Source of the DNA: Flammeovirgaceae bacterium
GTDB lineage: Bacteria; Bacteroidota; Bacteroidia; Cytophagales; Cyclobacteriaceae
Direction: 5' to 3'
Length of the DNA stretch: 64,000 nucleotides
NCBI GenBank assembly: GCA_016709845.1
Contig: JADJMA010000009.1
Span: forward strand, 62,001 to 126,000
Shown in pieces: positions 51,347 through 59,722 of the stretch. Under the pieces are notes generated by a model, which did not search any database, was not told the origin of the DNA, and was given only the letters and a program-made list of their open reading frames with translations. The position numbers and the translations under genes were made by a program. Positions within the stretch are counted from its first letter, which is position 1, and each line of letters starts with the position of its first letter.

Positions 51347-51425
51347 AGTATATTACTTATCAGTAGACAAAACAATGTCTATTAACTTAATCAACAGCTA
51401 CTGATGTTGGTTGTTAGCACAATCA

Positions 51426-51911
51426 TCAGTATAAAGATTTACTATACCTCAATTTAGAATCCACTGTGTCAATCAGTCTAAATGGTCCCTCAACTATTAT
51501 TCTGTTGTCAATTCGTTTTACGGAAGTTACCTCAACTCCAAACCAGTTATTGAATATCCGATTAAAATTATTGTTTGACTCCAAAGTTGCTTCGCTGTCT
51601 TGTTTTTTCTTTATTCTTAATTCGTTCTTTAAAAGAAATTCCAATGTCCAGTCATATAATTTTTCTGTATCGGCTGTATCAGCAATTATAAGTTGAACCC
51701 TTCTCGCTCCAAAAGTCACCCCTATAGAAATTCCTAAAGGGAAAAGAATCAAATTAAACCACCATAAAAAGGAATTTAGCTCAACGGCTTTCCAGGTTGT
51801 GAAAACGTGAAATATTGCCTTCAGCATAAATAATGTAATTATTGATAGAGTGAAAAATCCTAAGAATGTTCTAAGCTTTGGCTTTAAATAGGCAGTCTTT
51901 AGTTTCATCAT
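51426..51911 (-). CDS. Small membrane protein, unknown function
   Basis: 161 residues, unbroken. Two membrane segments (FLGFFTLSIITLFMLKAIFHVF and FLWWFNLILFPLGISIGVTFGA here shown in part) precede a charged cytoplasmic part (KLYDWTLEFLLKNELRIKKK, FNRIFNNWFGVEVTSVKRID, VEGPFRLIDTVDSKLRYSK). It resembles small two-TM proteins with a PH-like cytoplasmic tail, but I do not recognise a named family. Stand-alone. Confidence 0.6.
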   Translation of the reverse strand: MMKLKTAYLKPKLRTFLGFFTLSIITLFMLKAIFHVFTTWKAVELNSFLWWFNLILFPLGISIGVTFGARRVQLIIADTADTEKLYDWTLEFLLKNELRIKKKQDSEATLESNNNFNRIFNNWFGVEVTSVKRIDNRIIVEGPFRLIDTVDSKLRYSKSLY

Positions 51912-52124
51912 TATTAATCTTTAAAGTTAGCTCAAGTCTGTCAAGTCTTCAACTGGGGTTTGCAGCCAAGACTCGAATATATGCAATTGTTGATATCTCT
52001 GCTTTGACCTCTTTCCTTGTTGGAGAAACTCAATCAAATCTGCTGGTGAACACCAGTGAATGCGGGGTAGCAAAGACAGAAGATATCAATAAATTAGTAA
52101 CTTACCATTCAACTCCATCCTGTT

Positions 52125-52681
52125 ATGCTACGCAACTTCTTACTCATTGCCTCCCGCAATATTTTTCGCGAGCAGGTTTACGCGTTTATCAATGTGTCGG
52201 GCCTTGTCGTGGGCCTCGTGTGCAGCATTTTTATTTTCCTTTGGGTGACAGACGAGGTCCGTTTCGATCGGTTCCACAAAGACGCAGATCGGATTTTTCG
52301 GGTCATGGAAAACTTTAACTACACCAATGGTGAGATCTACACCTACGAAGCCCTGCCCGCCCCATTGGCTGATAAGCTGCGAACAGACGAACAAAGGAAA
52401 TTGGCGTTCAAAAAGTGTTAGGGGCCTCTGCACAGAGCCTGGTGTTACTTCTATGCAAAGATTTTGCAAGGCCCGTGATTCTCTCGTTGGTTTTGGGCTT
52501 GCCCATTGCCTGGTACCTGATGGGAGAATTTCTAAGTCAGTATCAATTCCATACAGAACTCCGTGTGTGGAGTTTCCTTATCACCGGGGCATGTGTGTTC
52601 ATATTGGCTGCTATCACGGTGACGTATCAATCAACAAAAGCAGCACTAACAAATCCTGCAAAAACACTACGGACGGATTGA
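52125..52681 (+). pseudogene. FtsX/MacB-type permease with a large internal deletion
   Basis: The first 90 residues are a normal permease start (MLRNFLLIASRNIFREQVYA, NVSGLVVGLVCSIFIFLWV, RFDRFHKDADRIFRVMENFN). At about 52392 the sequence jumps, with a frame change, to RTKEIGVQKVLGASAQSLVLL, a normal start of the last FtsX unit, and ends with TVTYQSTKAALTNPAKTLRTD. About 600 codons between the first periplasmic domain and the last FtsX unit are missing. Unlike the single-base breaks elsewhere this is a genuine structural loss or a misassembly. Not functional. Confidence 0.9.
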
Positions 52682-52700
52682 ACCTAAAATTTCTGTCTTT

Positions 52701-52825
52701 GGAGTTCTTCTCCAATAGAAATTATCACAATCAATTTCAAAAAAAAGAGGCTGCCTTTCAGCAACCTCTTCAACTTAATTTTTAATAAAAGTTCAATTTG
52801 CCAAATCGCTTAGCCACTTCACTCC
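52701..52825 (-). pseudogene. Second copy of the sodA 3' end and terminator
   Basis: This segment is about 88 percent identical to 55543-55665. On the minus strand it encodes SEVAKRFGK-LNFY-stop, corresponding to the sodA ending WSEVASRFAK, followed by the same hairpin AAGAGGTTGC...GCAGCCTCTT and a T run. The rest of the gene is absent: at 52826 the sequence changes to the START-gene tail. It is a remnant of a second superoxide dismutase gene or of a duplication. Confidence 0.75.
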
Positions 52826-52827
52826 CG

Positions 52828-52920
52828 TTCGAAGCCTTTAAAAATCTGATTAAGGAAATGGAAGTAAGTGAAAACGTAGACTTCATTTCTCCTGTCGCGA
52901 ATCTACAACGAATATTTTGA
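52828..52920 (+). pseudogene. Remnant of a START-domain protein C terminus
   Basis: Reads FEAFKNLIKEMEVSENVDFI and on to LQRIF-stop. The first part matches the end of the intact START gene (YEAFKKVIEKMEVK at about 48450-48491). Nothing of the rest of the gene remains. It directly abuts the sodA-type remnant. Confidence 0.65.
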
Positions 52921-52989
52921 CCAGCACCCATTGGGGGTGGTGAACTCCCCAACAACAAACTCGTTTAAACTTGAGACGGGTTTAGGCAC

Positions 52990-53015
52990 GCGGAGTCTTG
53001 AAACCAAGACCCCGC
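52990..53015. repeat. Hairpin before the haloperoxidase-like gene end
   Basis: GCGGAGTCTTG (52990-53000) and CAAGACCCCGC (53005-53015) pair over 11 bp with one mismatch and a 4-base loop. It lies 47 bp downstream of the minus-strand haloperoxidase-like gene. There is no T run on the minus strand, so it may be a dispersed palindrome or a weak terminator. Confidence 0.55.
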
Positions 53016-53061
53016 TACAACATGGGCGCTTGTCCTTTTAAAAAGTTGGATTTCGATCTTA

Positions 53062-54370
53062 CTAAAACTTCACTTTAAGCAATACGTTTGCTGTAACTTT
53101 TTTACCCAGCTCTACTCCCTTGTCGCATGATGGCTGGTAGTGAATTCCTCCAAAGACCCGACTGTCGGACATTTCTTTCGACATGGCTCGAAACGAAGTG
53201 TAAGATCTGTCGGGCAAGCCTAAATATTTATAGGTGTTTAACGTAAAGGCAAAGTTGTCTCCCAGCACATCGGTGAGTGCTTCCGCCACAGCGGCACTAA
53301 TGGTAGCGTGTGCAGCAGGGAACTCCGGATGCCCAGGTGTATTAAAAAGTGCATTCCAAGTATCGTGTTTCATAACATTACGAATGTAGGTGATGGGCCT
53401 TACAACATTGAATGAATACTTATTGGTAAAGCATATAACGGTGGCATCACTTTGTGCTATCCCCACTTTTACGGAGGCTAATGCAGCCACATCCAATTTA
53501 GGTGATGCTTTTACTAATACTTGTGATAATATTGGAATAAAGTGGCCACCTCCAGGATAGCCTGGTACGTCCCGGTGATAAATTGCCATAGCAGTTTGTT
53601 CGGGTGTTAACACCAAAGATTTATCATATACATTCTTCACCATATTATAGAATTCCGATCCAACTTCTTCTGAATAAGCATGTGGAGGTGACAGCGTAGT
53701 TCCTTCTGCAACACCGGGTACCAGTAGTCTGCGTTGACTGGCATATGGATTTGTGGCAGCTGGCATATTAGGTGGGTGTAGATACCCACGTTCCTGGAGT
53801 GCCAGAGGGTACGTAAGGAGGGTTGGTGTTGGCTGAGCCATCCGTCAATGCCCATTCAAACACCTTTGTTGCTACGGCTTTTCCGAAATCAGCGGATCGT
53901 TGTAAAACGGCAGCATCCTCATCACTAGCGAAGCTCGCATGCAAGGCTATTTCCAGACTGTCGATGCTGGCCTTATTTGCCGCACTCGCTCCCGGAAAAA
54001 GTTTTCGATTGATCTCGGCAAGTGCCGCGTTTCCTGATGCAGCCCAGTGATACAACTGCCCCGATTCTATCAAAGGCATTGCCGGAAAATCTGTAAGCTG
54101 ACCTTGAAGAGTATGATGCGTAGGCATGCCATTTAATACGGCTTCATAAAGCGCGATGCCGCTGTATGCCTGAGCACGATCGGAGGCCTGCGACTTTATA
54201 TCTGCTGGAAGGGGAACGCGCAGCATACGTGCTTGGATATCCAGCCATTTAATCACAAGCTCTGAAGAATAGACTTCCGTCCCTTTAGATATAACGGGAT
54301 CATCACTATTGCAGCTAACTGATATAGCAGTAAGGCATGCCAAGATTGCAATCATTTTTAAGATTTTCAT
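53062..54370 (-). CDS. Vanadium haloperoxidase/PAP2-like lipoprotein, frameshifted
   Basis: Lipoprotein signal MIAILACLTAISVSC, about 435 residues. The active-site pattern of the vanadium haloperoxidase/PAP2 superfamily is complete in spacing: K-x6-RP in NKYSFNVVRP, the central loop PEFPAAHATISAAVAE, and SR-x5-H in SRVFGGIHYQPSCDKG. The central motif is PAAH in place of the usual PSGH, which occurs in secreted bacterial members. One frame break near 53785: removing an A gives TWVSTPPNMPAATNPYASQRR. Possible activities are vanadate-dependent halide oxidation or phosphate ester hydrolysis; not decidable from sequence alone. Confidence 0.85.
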
Positions 54371-54485
54371 AATATTAAGGATTAGTTGCGTGAACTTGAT
54401 TACGCAAGTAAAACTACTGCTACCCTTCGCTGGTAGGATTATCCTATAAGTCTTAAAAACTATCTAAAAAGTCGTTTTGGCTGGG

Positions 54486-55359
54486 TCAGCTGCCCATTTG
54501 TGTCCGGTACTTGAGAGGGGTCATCGAGAGCTTCTCCTTAAATACACGGTTGAAATGCGTGATGCTTTCCGAAACCACTTTCCGAAGCAATCTGATGTAC
54601 GGGATTGTGTGAACTAGTCAATTGGTCGCACGCCAGTTCCAATCGTTTTGTCAATAACCATTTGCCGGGTGTGGTGCCAAATACTTCAGCGAATTCTTTT
54701 TTGAAATTGGTGAGGCTACGGTTTGTGAGCTTTGCAAAATCAGGCAATGAAAGGTTGTACATAAAGTTTAATTCCATCACCTCGGCAAAATCTGCATGGC
54801 GATCGGTCACTACCGAATTAATATAAGACAATAGATCATCGTTCGACCCATCTAAAAATATATTGAAGATAAGCTCCTTCATTTTCAGTTCAAGCAGTGC
54901 TTCGTTAGGGGAGGATTCTGCACAAAATATGGTAACAGGCCATTAAAATAGGATTCCAGCGTGCTGTTAGCATTGATTTCCCATAACAATTCTCTGGTGA
55001 CTCTGCCAGGTTTATTCTTGATGTTGAGACGGCTTCTGAATTCGTTTTACAAAAGCTCTCAAATAACTGTCATCCACAGCGAACACCACAACTTTCCATG
55101 CTTCGTCATGAAACTTTCCTTGTTGGAATGCACTCTTACGTAGAAAGAATAGTGATCCTTCCTTTGCGTTAATAGTTTTCTCTGGCCTGACAACTCGCCT
55201 CTCGCCTTGAATGGTATAAATGAAATGATTTAAGTGGGTGTAGAGGTTTGCCCATTCAGTCATTTGTGGGCAATTGTAATTGACGATCAAGCCATTCTTG
55301 ACCTTAAGCTTACTAAAATAGGTTGAATTACTAAGGATGGCTTCCGCAATGTTTAGCAT
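54486..55359 (-). CDS. AraC-family transcriptional regulator, frameshifted
   Basis: The preferred start is the Met at 55359 (MLNIAEAILSNSTYFSK); an upstream ATG at 55404 is possible. The N-terminal cupin-like domain includes HFIYTIQGERRVVRPEKTI and GSLFFLRKSAFQQGKF. Frame breaks near 55030, 54908 and 54560 are each single-base. Joined, the linker is FRSRLNIKNKPGRVTRELLWEI, and the AraC HTH reads LPDFAKLTNRSLTNFKKEFAEVFG, KRLELACDQLTSS, then SGFESITHFNRVFKEKLSMTP. Length about 290 residues, normal for the family. Targets are unknown; its neighbours are the haloperoxidase-like gene downstream and sodA upstream. Confidence 0.82.
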
Positions 55360-55542
55360 AATAGCTTCATGCTTGGGAAAATAGCAAGCACTATGAAAGT
55401 ACAAAAAACAAATTGATTATAACAGAGTGACTTTGAAGTGTTTTAGTGTAGTTCAAAAATGTTTTTGATAGGTATGCCGTGCGTTATTGTTGGCGCTGAC
55501 CTACCATCTTGATCTTTTTTTCATTAAACCCTCACCTTTGTT

Positions 55543-55665
55543 GAGGTTCTTCTCCAATAGAAATTATCAAAATCAATTTCAAAAAAAAGAGGCTACCTTC
55601 CAGCAACCTCTTCAATTCAATTTTTAAAAAAAACTATTTCGCAAAGCGGCTTGCCACTTCACTCC
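55543..55665 (-). repeat. sodA 3' end segment duplicated at 52701-52825
   Basis: About 123 bases covering the end of sodA, its terminator and about 40 bases beyond; about 88 percent identical to 52701-52825. Similarity stops at the same CACTTCACTCC motif in both copies, marking the duplication edge. Confidence 0.75.
55581..55612 (-). terminator. Rho-independent terminator of sodA
   Basis: On the minus strand AAGAGG...CCTCTT forms a stem extended by wobble pairs, with a six-base loop, followed by eight T. It begins 22 bp after the sodA stop. The duplicate at 52.7 kb keeps the same hairpin with better pairing. Confidence 0.8.
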
Positions 55666-56236
55666 AGTTTACCACATTCCAAAATGCGTTTGCATAATCT
55701 GGTCTACGGTTTTGATAATTCAAATAGTAGGCATGCTCCCACACATCTAATCCTAAAATCGGAGTGCCTTTTACTTCGGCAACATCCATCAACGGATTAT
55801 CCTGATTAGGTGTTGAGGTGATTGCTAATTTGCCAGAAGCATCTTTTATTAGCCAAGCCCAGCCTGAACCAAATCGAGTGGCCGCGGCTGTATTAAATTT
55901 TGTTTTCATTTCATCGAATGAACCGAAGGCTGCATTGATAGCATCTGCCAGTGCATCCGTAGGTGTTCCACCTGCATTCGGTGCCATCACCGTCCAGAAT
56001 AGAGAGTGATTGTAGTGACCCCCTCCGTTGTTGCGCACGGCTGCCGGGTATTTAGAAATGGTTGCACAAATCTCTTCAATGCTAAGGCTTTCTTCGGGCT
56101 TGCCGGCTACAGCATTGTTTAAGTTGGTTACATACGCGTTGTGATGTTTTCCGTGGTGAATCTCCATGGTCCGTGCATCGATATGAGGCTCTAGTGCATT
56201 AAACGCATACGGTAATGCGGGAAGGGTGAATGCCAT
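55634..56236 (-). CDS. sodA: Superoxide dismutase (Fe/Mn family)
   Basis: 200 residues, unbroken. The start FTLPALPYAFNALEPHIDA and the ligand motifs are typical: MEIHHGKHHNAYV (first His), GGGHYNHSLFW (second His), and DVWEHAYYLNYQNRRPDY (Asp and third His). GSGWAWLI and SVN-like ends are conserved. The enzyme converts superoxide to oxygen and hydrogen peroxide in the cytoplasm. It has its own terminator and a TAnnTTTG box upstream, so it is probably a single-gene unit. Fe or Mn preference cannot be decided. Confidence 0.96.
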   Translation of the reverse strand: MAFTLPALPYAFNALEPHIDARTMEIHHGKHHNAYVTNLNNAVAGKPEESLSIEEICATISKYPAAVRNNGGGHYNHSLFWTVMAPNAGGTPTDALADAINAAFGSFDEMKTKFNTAAATRFGSGWAWLIKDASGKLAITSTPNQDNPLMDVAEVKGTPILGLDVWEHAYYLNYQNRRPDYANAFWNVVNWSEVASRFAK

Positions 56237-56264
56237 AATTATTAAGATTTAGTTTTATGATTAA

Positions 56265-56272
56265 CAAATATA
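56265..56272 (-). promoter_or_regulatory. Possible -7 box of the sodA promoter
   Basis: On the minus strand TATATTTG matches TAnnTTTG and lies 29 bp before the sodA ATG. The matching -33 box is not clear. Confidence 0.4.
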
Positions 56273-56461
56273 CATATACAACCCGCATAAGAGGCGAAAA
56301 GTTTAGTTCAAATTACTATAATGTGTTATTCCAATAATGCAGCACTGTTAGAATTGACAATTGGCAACTTATTCAATTGACAAAAAATTGATTATGGATG
56401 AGGATTTTTGTCAACTGTTCATTCCTTTAACCTTTGAACAATGATAAACCACCAGAGAGTA

Positions 56462-56806
56462 CTAGATCTTTCTCGCCTTGTAGCCCTCTTTCACCAAGAT
56501 AGCCATTATTTTATCCCGTGCATCCCCTTGGATGAGAATAGAGCCATCTTTCATGGAACCTCCTACCCCACATTTCGTTTTTAAAAGTTTGGTCAGGGTT
56601 TCCATATCCGCAGTAGTTCCAATAAAACCACTAACAAGGGTTACTTGCTTACCGGCTCGCCCGCTATTGTCCATTTGCACCCGCAACATCTGCTTACCCG
56701 GAGGTAGCGTTGCAGACTGCTCACCAGCTGCCTGGTCATACGAAAAATCATCGTTAGTGGAGTACACCACTCCTACCCGGGTTTTCCAATCATTTTTCTT
56801 GCTCAT
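56462..56806 (-). CDS. SUI1/YciH-type translation factor
   Basis: 114 residues. Matches the bacterial eIF1/SUI1 family: VGVVYSTN near the N terminus, LPPGKQMLRVQMDNSGRAGKQVTLVSGF, KLLKTKCGVGGSMKDGSILIQGD and the end VKEGYKARKI. In E. coli YciH behaves as an initiation fidelity or inhibition factor; role here inferred. Its start overlaps the stop of the upstream DnaJ-like gene by 4 bp, so the two are translationally coupled. Confidence 0.92.
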   Translation of the reverse strand: MSKKNDWKTRVGVVYSTNDDFSYDQAAGEQSATLPPGKQMLRVQMDNSGRAGKQVTLVSGFIGTTADMETLTKLLKTKCGVGGSMKDGSILIQGDARDKIMAILVKEGYKARKI

Positions 56807-57588
56807 ATTTTAAAACTATGAATTCGAAGAAAGATAAAACTCAAAAGCATGAGTACAAAATTTACCACACCCAGGTTAAATCGAAACTCAATACCTTTCC
56901 AATAAAAGGTACCCAATAGTGAAGTAATCAAAAGAACCAACGGTATGAAAATAAAATTACCATAAATGGAAACAGGGATTTTAGTTTTAAAATGTGTTGT
57001 TTCATTTTCCAATATCAAAGGAACAGCGAATAGGGCCGATGTATAAATCACAATCTGCGATCCTCGTTTAAACTCACTCGCAGTTTGAGGATTTAAACTT
57101 ATTTTATCTCCATCCTGAAGCTCCAACTGCATCGATTGGCTGCCCCGATACTCACTTCTGCTTTGGGTCTTTACTACTTCTTTACGTTGCTTATCGGATG
57201 GAAGCGTTAGGTCGGCAATTAAGATGGCTGAGAAAAGCAGTGCCATGCGCGATACAAACACAGCATGCCGTAGGTAGGTACGCATGGTCTCCAGCATTTC
57301 CTTCCTCTTGGAGGGTGGCGAATAACTACCGGGTGGCCTTGGGCGATACCTTGGATCTCTATGGGGTGTTCGCTCGGCAACGCCTTTCAGCAATCGATCG
57401 TAGTCAAATTTATTCTGCGGGTCACCTAAAATTTCGTAGGCTTCATTTACTTCTTTAAAGATGGCCTCTGCTTCTTTGGAGTGGTTTCTATCAGGATGAA
57501 ACTGCAAAGCTAACTTGCGATACGCTTGCTTTATTTCGAAGGCCTGCGCGTTCGTAGTAAGACCTAATATGAAATAATAGTTTTTCAA
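56803..57588 (-). CDS. DnaJ-domain membrane protein
   Basis: The open frame reaches an ATG at 57648, but that lies upstream of a terminator hairpin at 57601-57634, so I prefer the TTG at 57588 (LKNYYFILGLTTNAQAFEIK as the first residues). The J domain has the HPD motif (LALQFHPDRNHSKEAE) and ILGDPQNKFDYDRLL. Then come a basic linker, a TM segment (FVSRMALLFSAILIADLTL), an extracytoplasmic-looking domain (GDKISLNPQTASEFKRGSQI) and two more TMs (FIFIPLVLLITSLLGTFYW, GVVNFVLMLLSFIFL). It probably recruits DnaK to the inner membrane. Client unknown. It is coupled to the SUI1 gene. Confidence 0.85.
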   Translation of the reverse strand: MKNYYFILGLTTNAQAFEIKQAYRKLALQFHPDRNHSKEAEAIFKEVNEAYEILGDPQNKFDYDRLLKGVAERTPHRDPRYRPRPPGSYSPPSKRKEMLETMRTYLRHAVFVSRMALLFSAILIADLTLPSDKQRKEVVKTQSRSEYRGSQSMQLELQDGDKISLNPQTASEFKRGSQIVIYTSALFAVPLILENETTHFKTKIPVSIYGNFIFIPLVLLITSLLGTFYWKGIEFRFNLGVVNFVLMLLSFIFLRIHSFKI

Positions 57589-57600
57589 CTCATTATAAAG

Positions 57601-57634
57601 ATAAAAAGAAAAGCCTCCTGATTCCAGAAGGCTT
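57601..57634 (-). terminator. Rho-independent terminator after the UspA gene
   Basis: On the minus strand AAGCCTTCTG and CAGGAGGCTT form a 10-bp stem with one G-T pair, followed by TTCTTTTTAT. It lies 24 bp after the UspA stop and before the preferred start of the DnaJ-like gene. Confidence 0.8.
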
Positions 57635-57657
57635 AACATTTGAAACAAGGAGTTGGT

Positions 57658-58509
57658 TTAGCGTTTCACCACAAAGGTCAATACCGGGCGTTTTGCATGC
57701 CCTACAACATCCTCGGCAATACTGCCAGCCATAACATGGGCAAAACCCGTGCGTCCGTGTGTAGCCATGGCTATCATGTCTGCATCAATGCTTTCAGCAA
57801 AGTGAACAATACCATCTTCCTCGGTAATATCATTAAAGATATTAATCGTGTAGTTTTTCAAGCCTAATTTTTTCGCAAACTTTTTCATGTAATCGAGCAC
57901 GATGTAATCGCGCTGAAAATCACTGGGCGTATTGATTCGAACCAAATGGATGGTGGAATCGTAAATCTTCTGAGTATTCTTAATCATCCGCGAAAAAATT
58001 TCTTCGTCTTTATGCATAGCCGTAGCATAAACAATATTTTTAAAATCAATTTTTGCCGGCTTTTTATGGATGCTCAATACTGGGCATTTGGCATGACGTA
58101 GTACCCGCTCGGGATTTGAACCGATTACCATCTCTTCCAGTTTCGAGCGACCACGGGTACCCATTACCACTAAATCCACTTTTTGCTCAGCAATAATAGT
58201 ACGCATGCCATGAAAGGGATTCCCTAAACGTAGTTCGCCATTGACCTTCACCGAGGAAAAACGAGAGTCTAACACTAAATTCTCCAATTGGGCTTTAGCT
58301 TTTTCTATAAGTTTAAGAGTAAATAATTTATCTGACCAGTTTTGCTTGGTTTTCCATTCACCCATAATCGAAAGTGAACTTTGGCCTGCTTCTTCAACAA
58401 CATGCAGTACTGTTATTTCTGAGTTTGCCTTCTTGGCGATTTCTACCGCTACCTCCAAGGCACTAATGGATATTTTAGAAAAATCGGTTGGAACAAGAAT
58501 GTTTTTCAT
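57658..58509 (-). CDS. Universal stress protein, tandem UspA domains
   Basis: 283 residues with two Usp domains: the first from NILVPTDFSKISISALEVAVEIA to LVVMGTRGRSKLEEMVIGSNPERVLRHAKCPVLSI with the ATP-binding G-x2-G-x9-G region; the second from FKNIVYATAMHKDEEIF to MIAMATHGRTGFAHVMAGSIAEDVVGHAKRPVLTFV. Tandem Usp proteins bind ATP and respond to stress or low oxygen in other bacteria. It lies next to the cbb3 oxidase genes, used at low oxygen, which fits that role but is not proof. Confidence 0.94.
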   Translation of the reverse strand: MKNILVPTDFSKISISALEVAVEIAKKANSEITVLHVVEEAGQSSLSIMGEWKTKQNWSDKLFTLKLIEKAKAQLENLVLDSRFSSVKVNGELRLGNPFHGMRTIIAEQKVDLVVMGTRGRSKLEEMVIGSNPERVLRHAKCPVLSIHKKPAKIDFKNIVYATAMHKDEEIFSRMIKNTQKIYDSTIHLVRINTPSDFQRDYIVLDYMKKFAKKLGLKNYTINIFNDITEEDGIVHFAESIDADMIAMATHGRTGFAHVMAGSIAEDVVGHAKRPVLTFVVKR

Positions 58510-58585
58510 GGGAACTTTTTTTAAATTATTTTCACTTTAGTATCTCGACTAAAAATACGGAATTCACTCCAAATTTAAAATTCTT

Positions 58586-59269
58586 TCAGGGGCAAATAAC
58601 TTCTTTTGGGTCTTTGCCAAAGAGCTGATTATGTGATTCGCCACCGTGCACGATAAATACGCGGCCAATCAACCAGATTCCTATAAAAATAAATACTACG
58701 GTTGTAATTTTTTGATAATTGATTTGAATACGTCTGAAGCCCACGCCCATTAGCCAGGTTAGTCCTATCATTACCGGCCAAGTGCCAATACCAAATAACA
58801 ACATATAATAGAAGCCATCCCATGCCGATGGAAGAATAAAGCAATAACTCATAGCCAGATAGGTTAACCCGCAGGGCAATAGCCCGTTTAGCATGCCGGT
58901 TACGAATATGGCTGATCCACCCTTTCGTTGAAGCCAGTAATGAAATAATTGTTTGAGTTTTATCGTGAATTTATTTATGGCTTGGGTAAAATAAGGAATG
59001 CGAACTCCTGAAATAGCACCAAAGCCCATCAGTAGAAATACAGAACCAACAACAATTGAAATAATACTTTGATAAGAGGTAAGCATAAAAAGACTTCCAA
59101 AGCCTGCCGCCATGGCCCCCAAAAAACCGTAAACAAGTACCCGGCCTGTATTATAAATTATCTTATATCGCAGAAATGGTTTCTTGGAAGTTATGGCCAT
59201 AGCCAGCGGACTACACATGCCTGCGCAATGTAAACTACCTGCTAAACCCATGACCAACGCAGTCCACAT
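58586..59269 (-). CDS. Sulfite exporter TauE/SafE-like (DsbD-type) membrane protein
   Basis: 227 residues with about six TM segments. Starts MWTALVMGLAGSLHCAGMCSP, the signature of the CcoS/FixI-associated family DUF2/YtaP annotated as sulfite exporter TauE/SafE; the motifs LHCAGMCSPLA and GLLPCGLTYLA each carry conserved Cys in the first TM of two repeats. In Bacteroidota this gene regularly follows ccoG and fixH and is linked to copper delivery or assembly of the cbb3 oxidase. It starts 2 bp after the fixH stop, confirming the operon. Confidence 0.87.
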   Translation of the reverse strand: MWTALVMGLAGSLHCAGMCSPLAMAITSKKPFLRYKIIYNTGRVLVYGFLGAMAAGFGSLFMLTSYQSIISIVVGSVFLLMGFGAISGVRIPYFTQAINKFTIKLKQLFHYWLQRKGGSAIFVTGMLNGLLPCGLTYLAMSYCFILPSAWDGFYYMLLFGIGTWPVMIGLTWLMGVGFRRIQINYQKITTVVFIFIGIWLIGRVFIVHGGESHNQLFGKDPKEVICP

Positions 59270-59271
59270 GA

Positions 59272-59692
59272 TTATAGAACCATTAGTTTTTCGAGATAAT
59301 AATCTTTGCCAGCCATTGTCCAGGTTAAACTAACCCGGTATAGACCCGGCTCCCAGATCTTCAATTCGAAGGATTGAGTATCACCCGGATACAGCAGAAA
59401 TATCAAAGGTATGATCCAGACGAGAGTCGGAAGGTCTTAATACAATTAGCTTACCCTTTTCCATACTGGATAAAGCTGAATAGGCAATTATTATTGAATG
59501 GTCTTTACTTTTAAGCTGTGGTTGTTCTGCCAGTGCCTGCGTGTTTTCCTGTTGAGCCATTTTTTCACTGTGCTTCAACTCTTCGACATAGTAATTTTTA
59601 GAAACCAACCCAATATCGCCTTTCGTTCCAACAACCAATAGGGTTACTATAAACACAATAAAGAGCGCAAAGGCCACCACAATCCATTTCAT
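59272..59692 (-). CDS. fixH: FixH/CcoH-like protein, frameshifted
   Basis: One N-terminal TM (WIVVAFALFIVFIVTLLVVG), then DIGLVSKNYYVEELKHSEKM, the family signature NYY-x-x-E. The written frame stops near 59381 after DISAVSG; removing one G gives DTQSFELKIWEPGLYRVSL and WTMAGKDYYLEKLMVL with the stop at 59272. Total about 139 residues, normal for FixH, a membrane protein needed for cbb3 oxidase assembly. Sits between ccoG and the TauE-like gene with 30 and 2 bp spacing. Confidence 0.87.
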
Positions 59693-59722
59693 GATCTGTA
59701 CATTAAATATTTGATTACGTAA

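Noticed and set aside
52125..53015. Insertion sequence or transposon as the cause of the gene-fragment region
   Set aside because: No transposase-like frame and no terminal inverted repeats with target duplications were seen.
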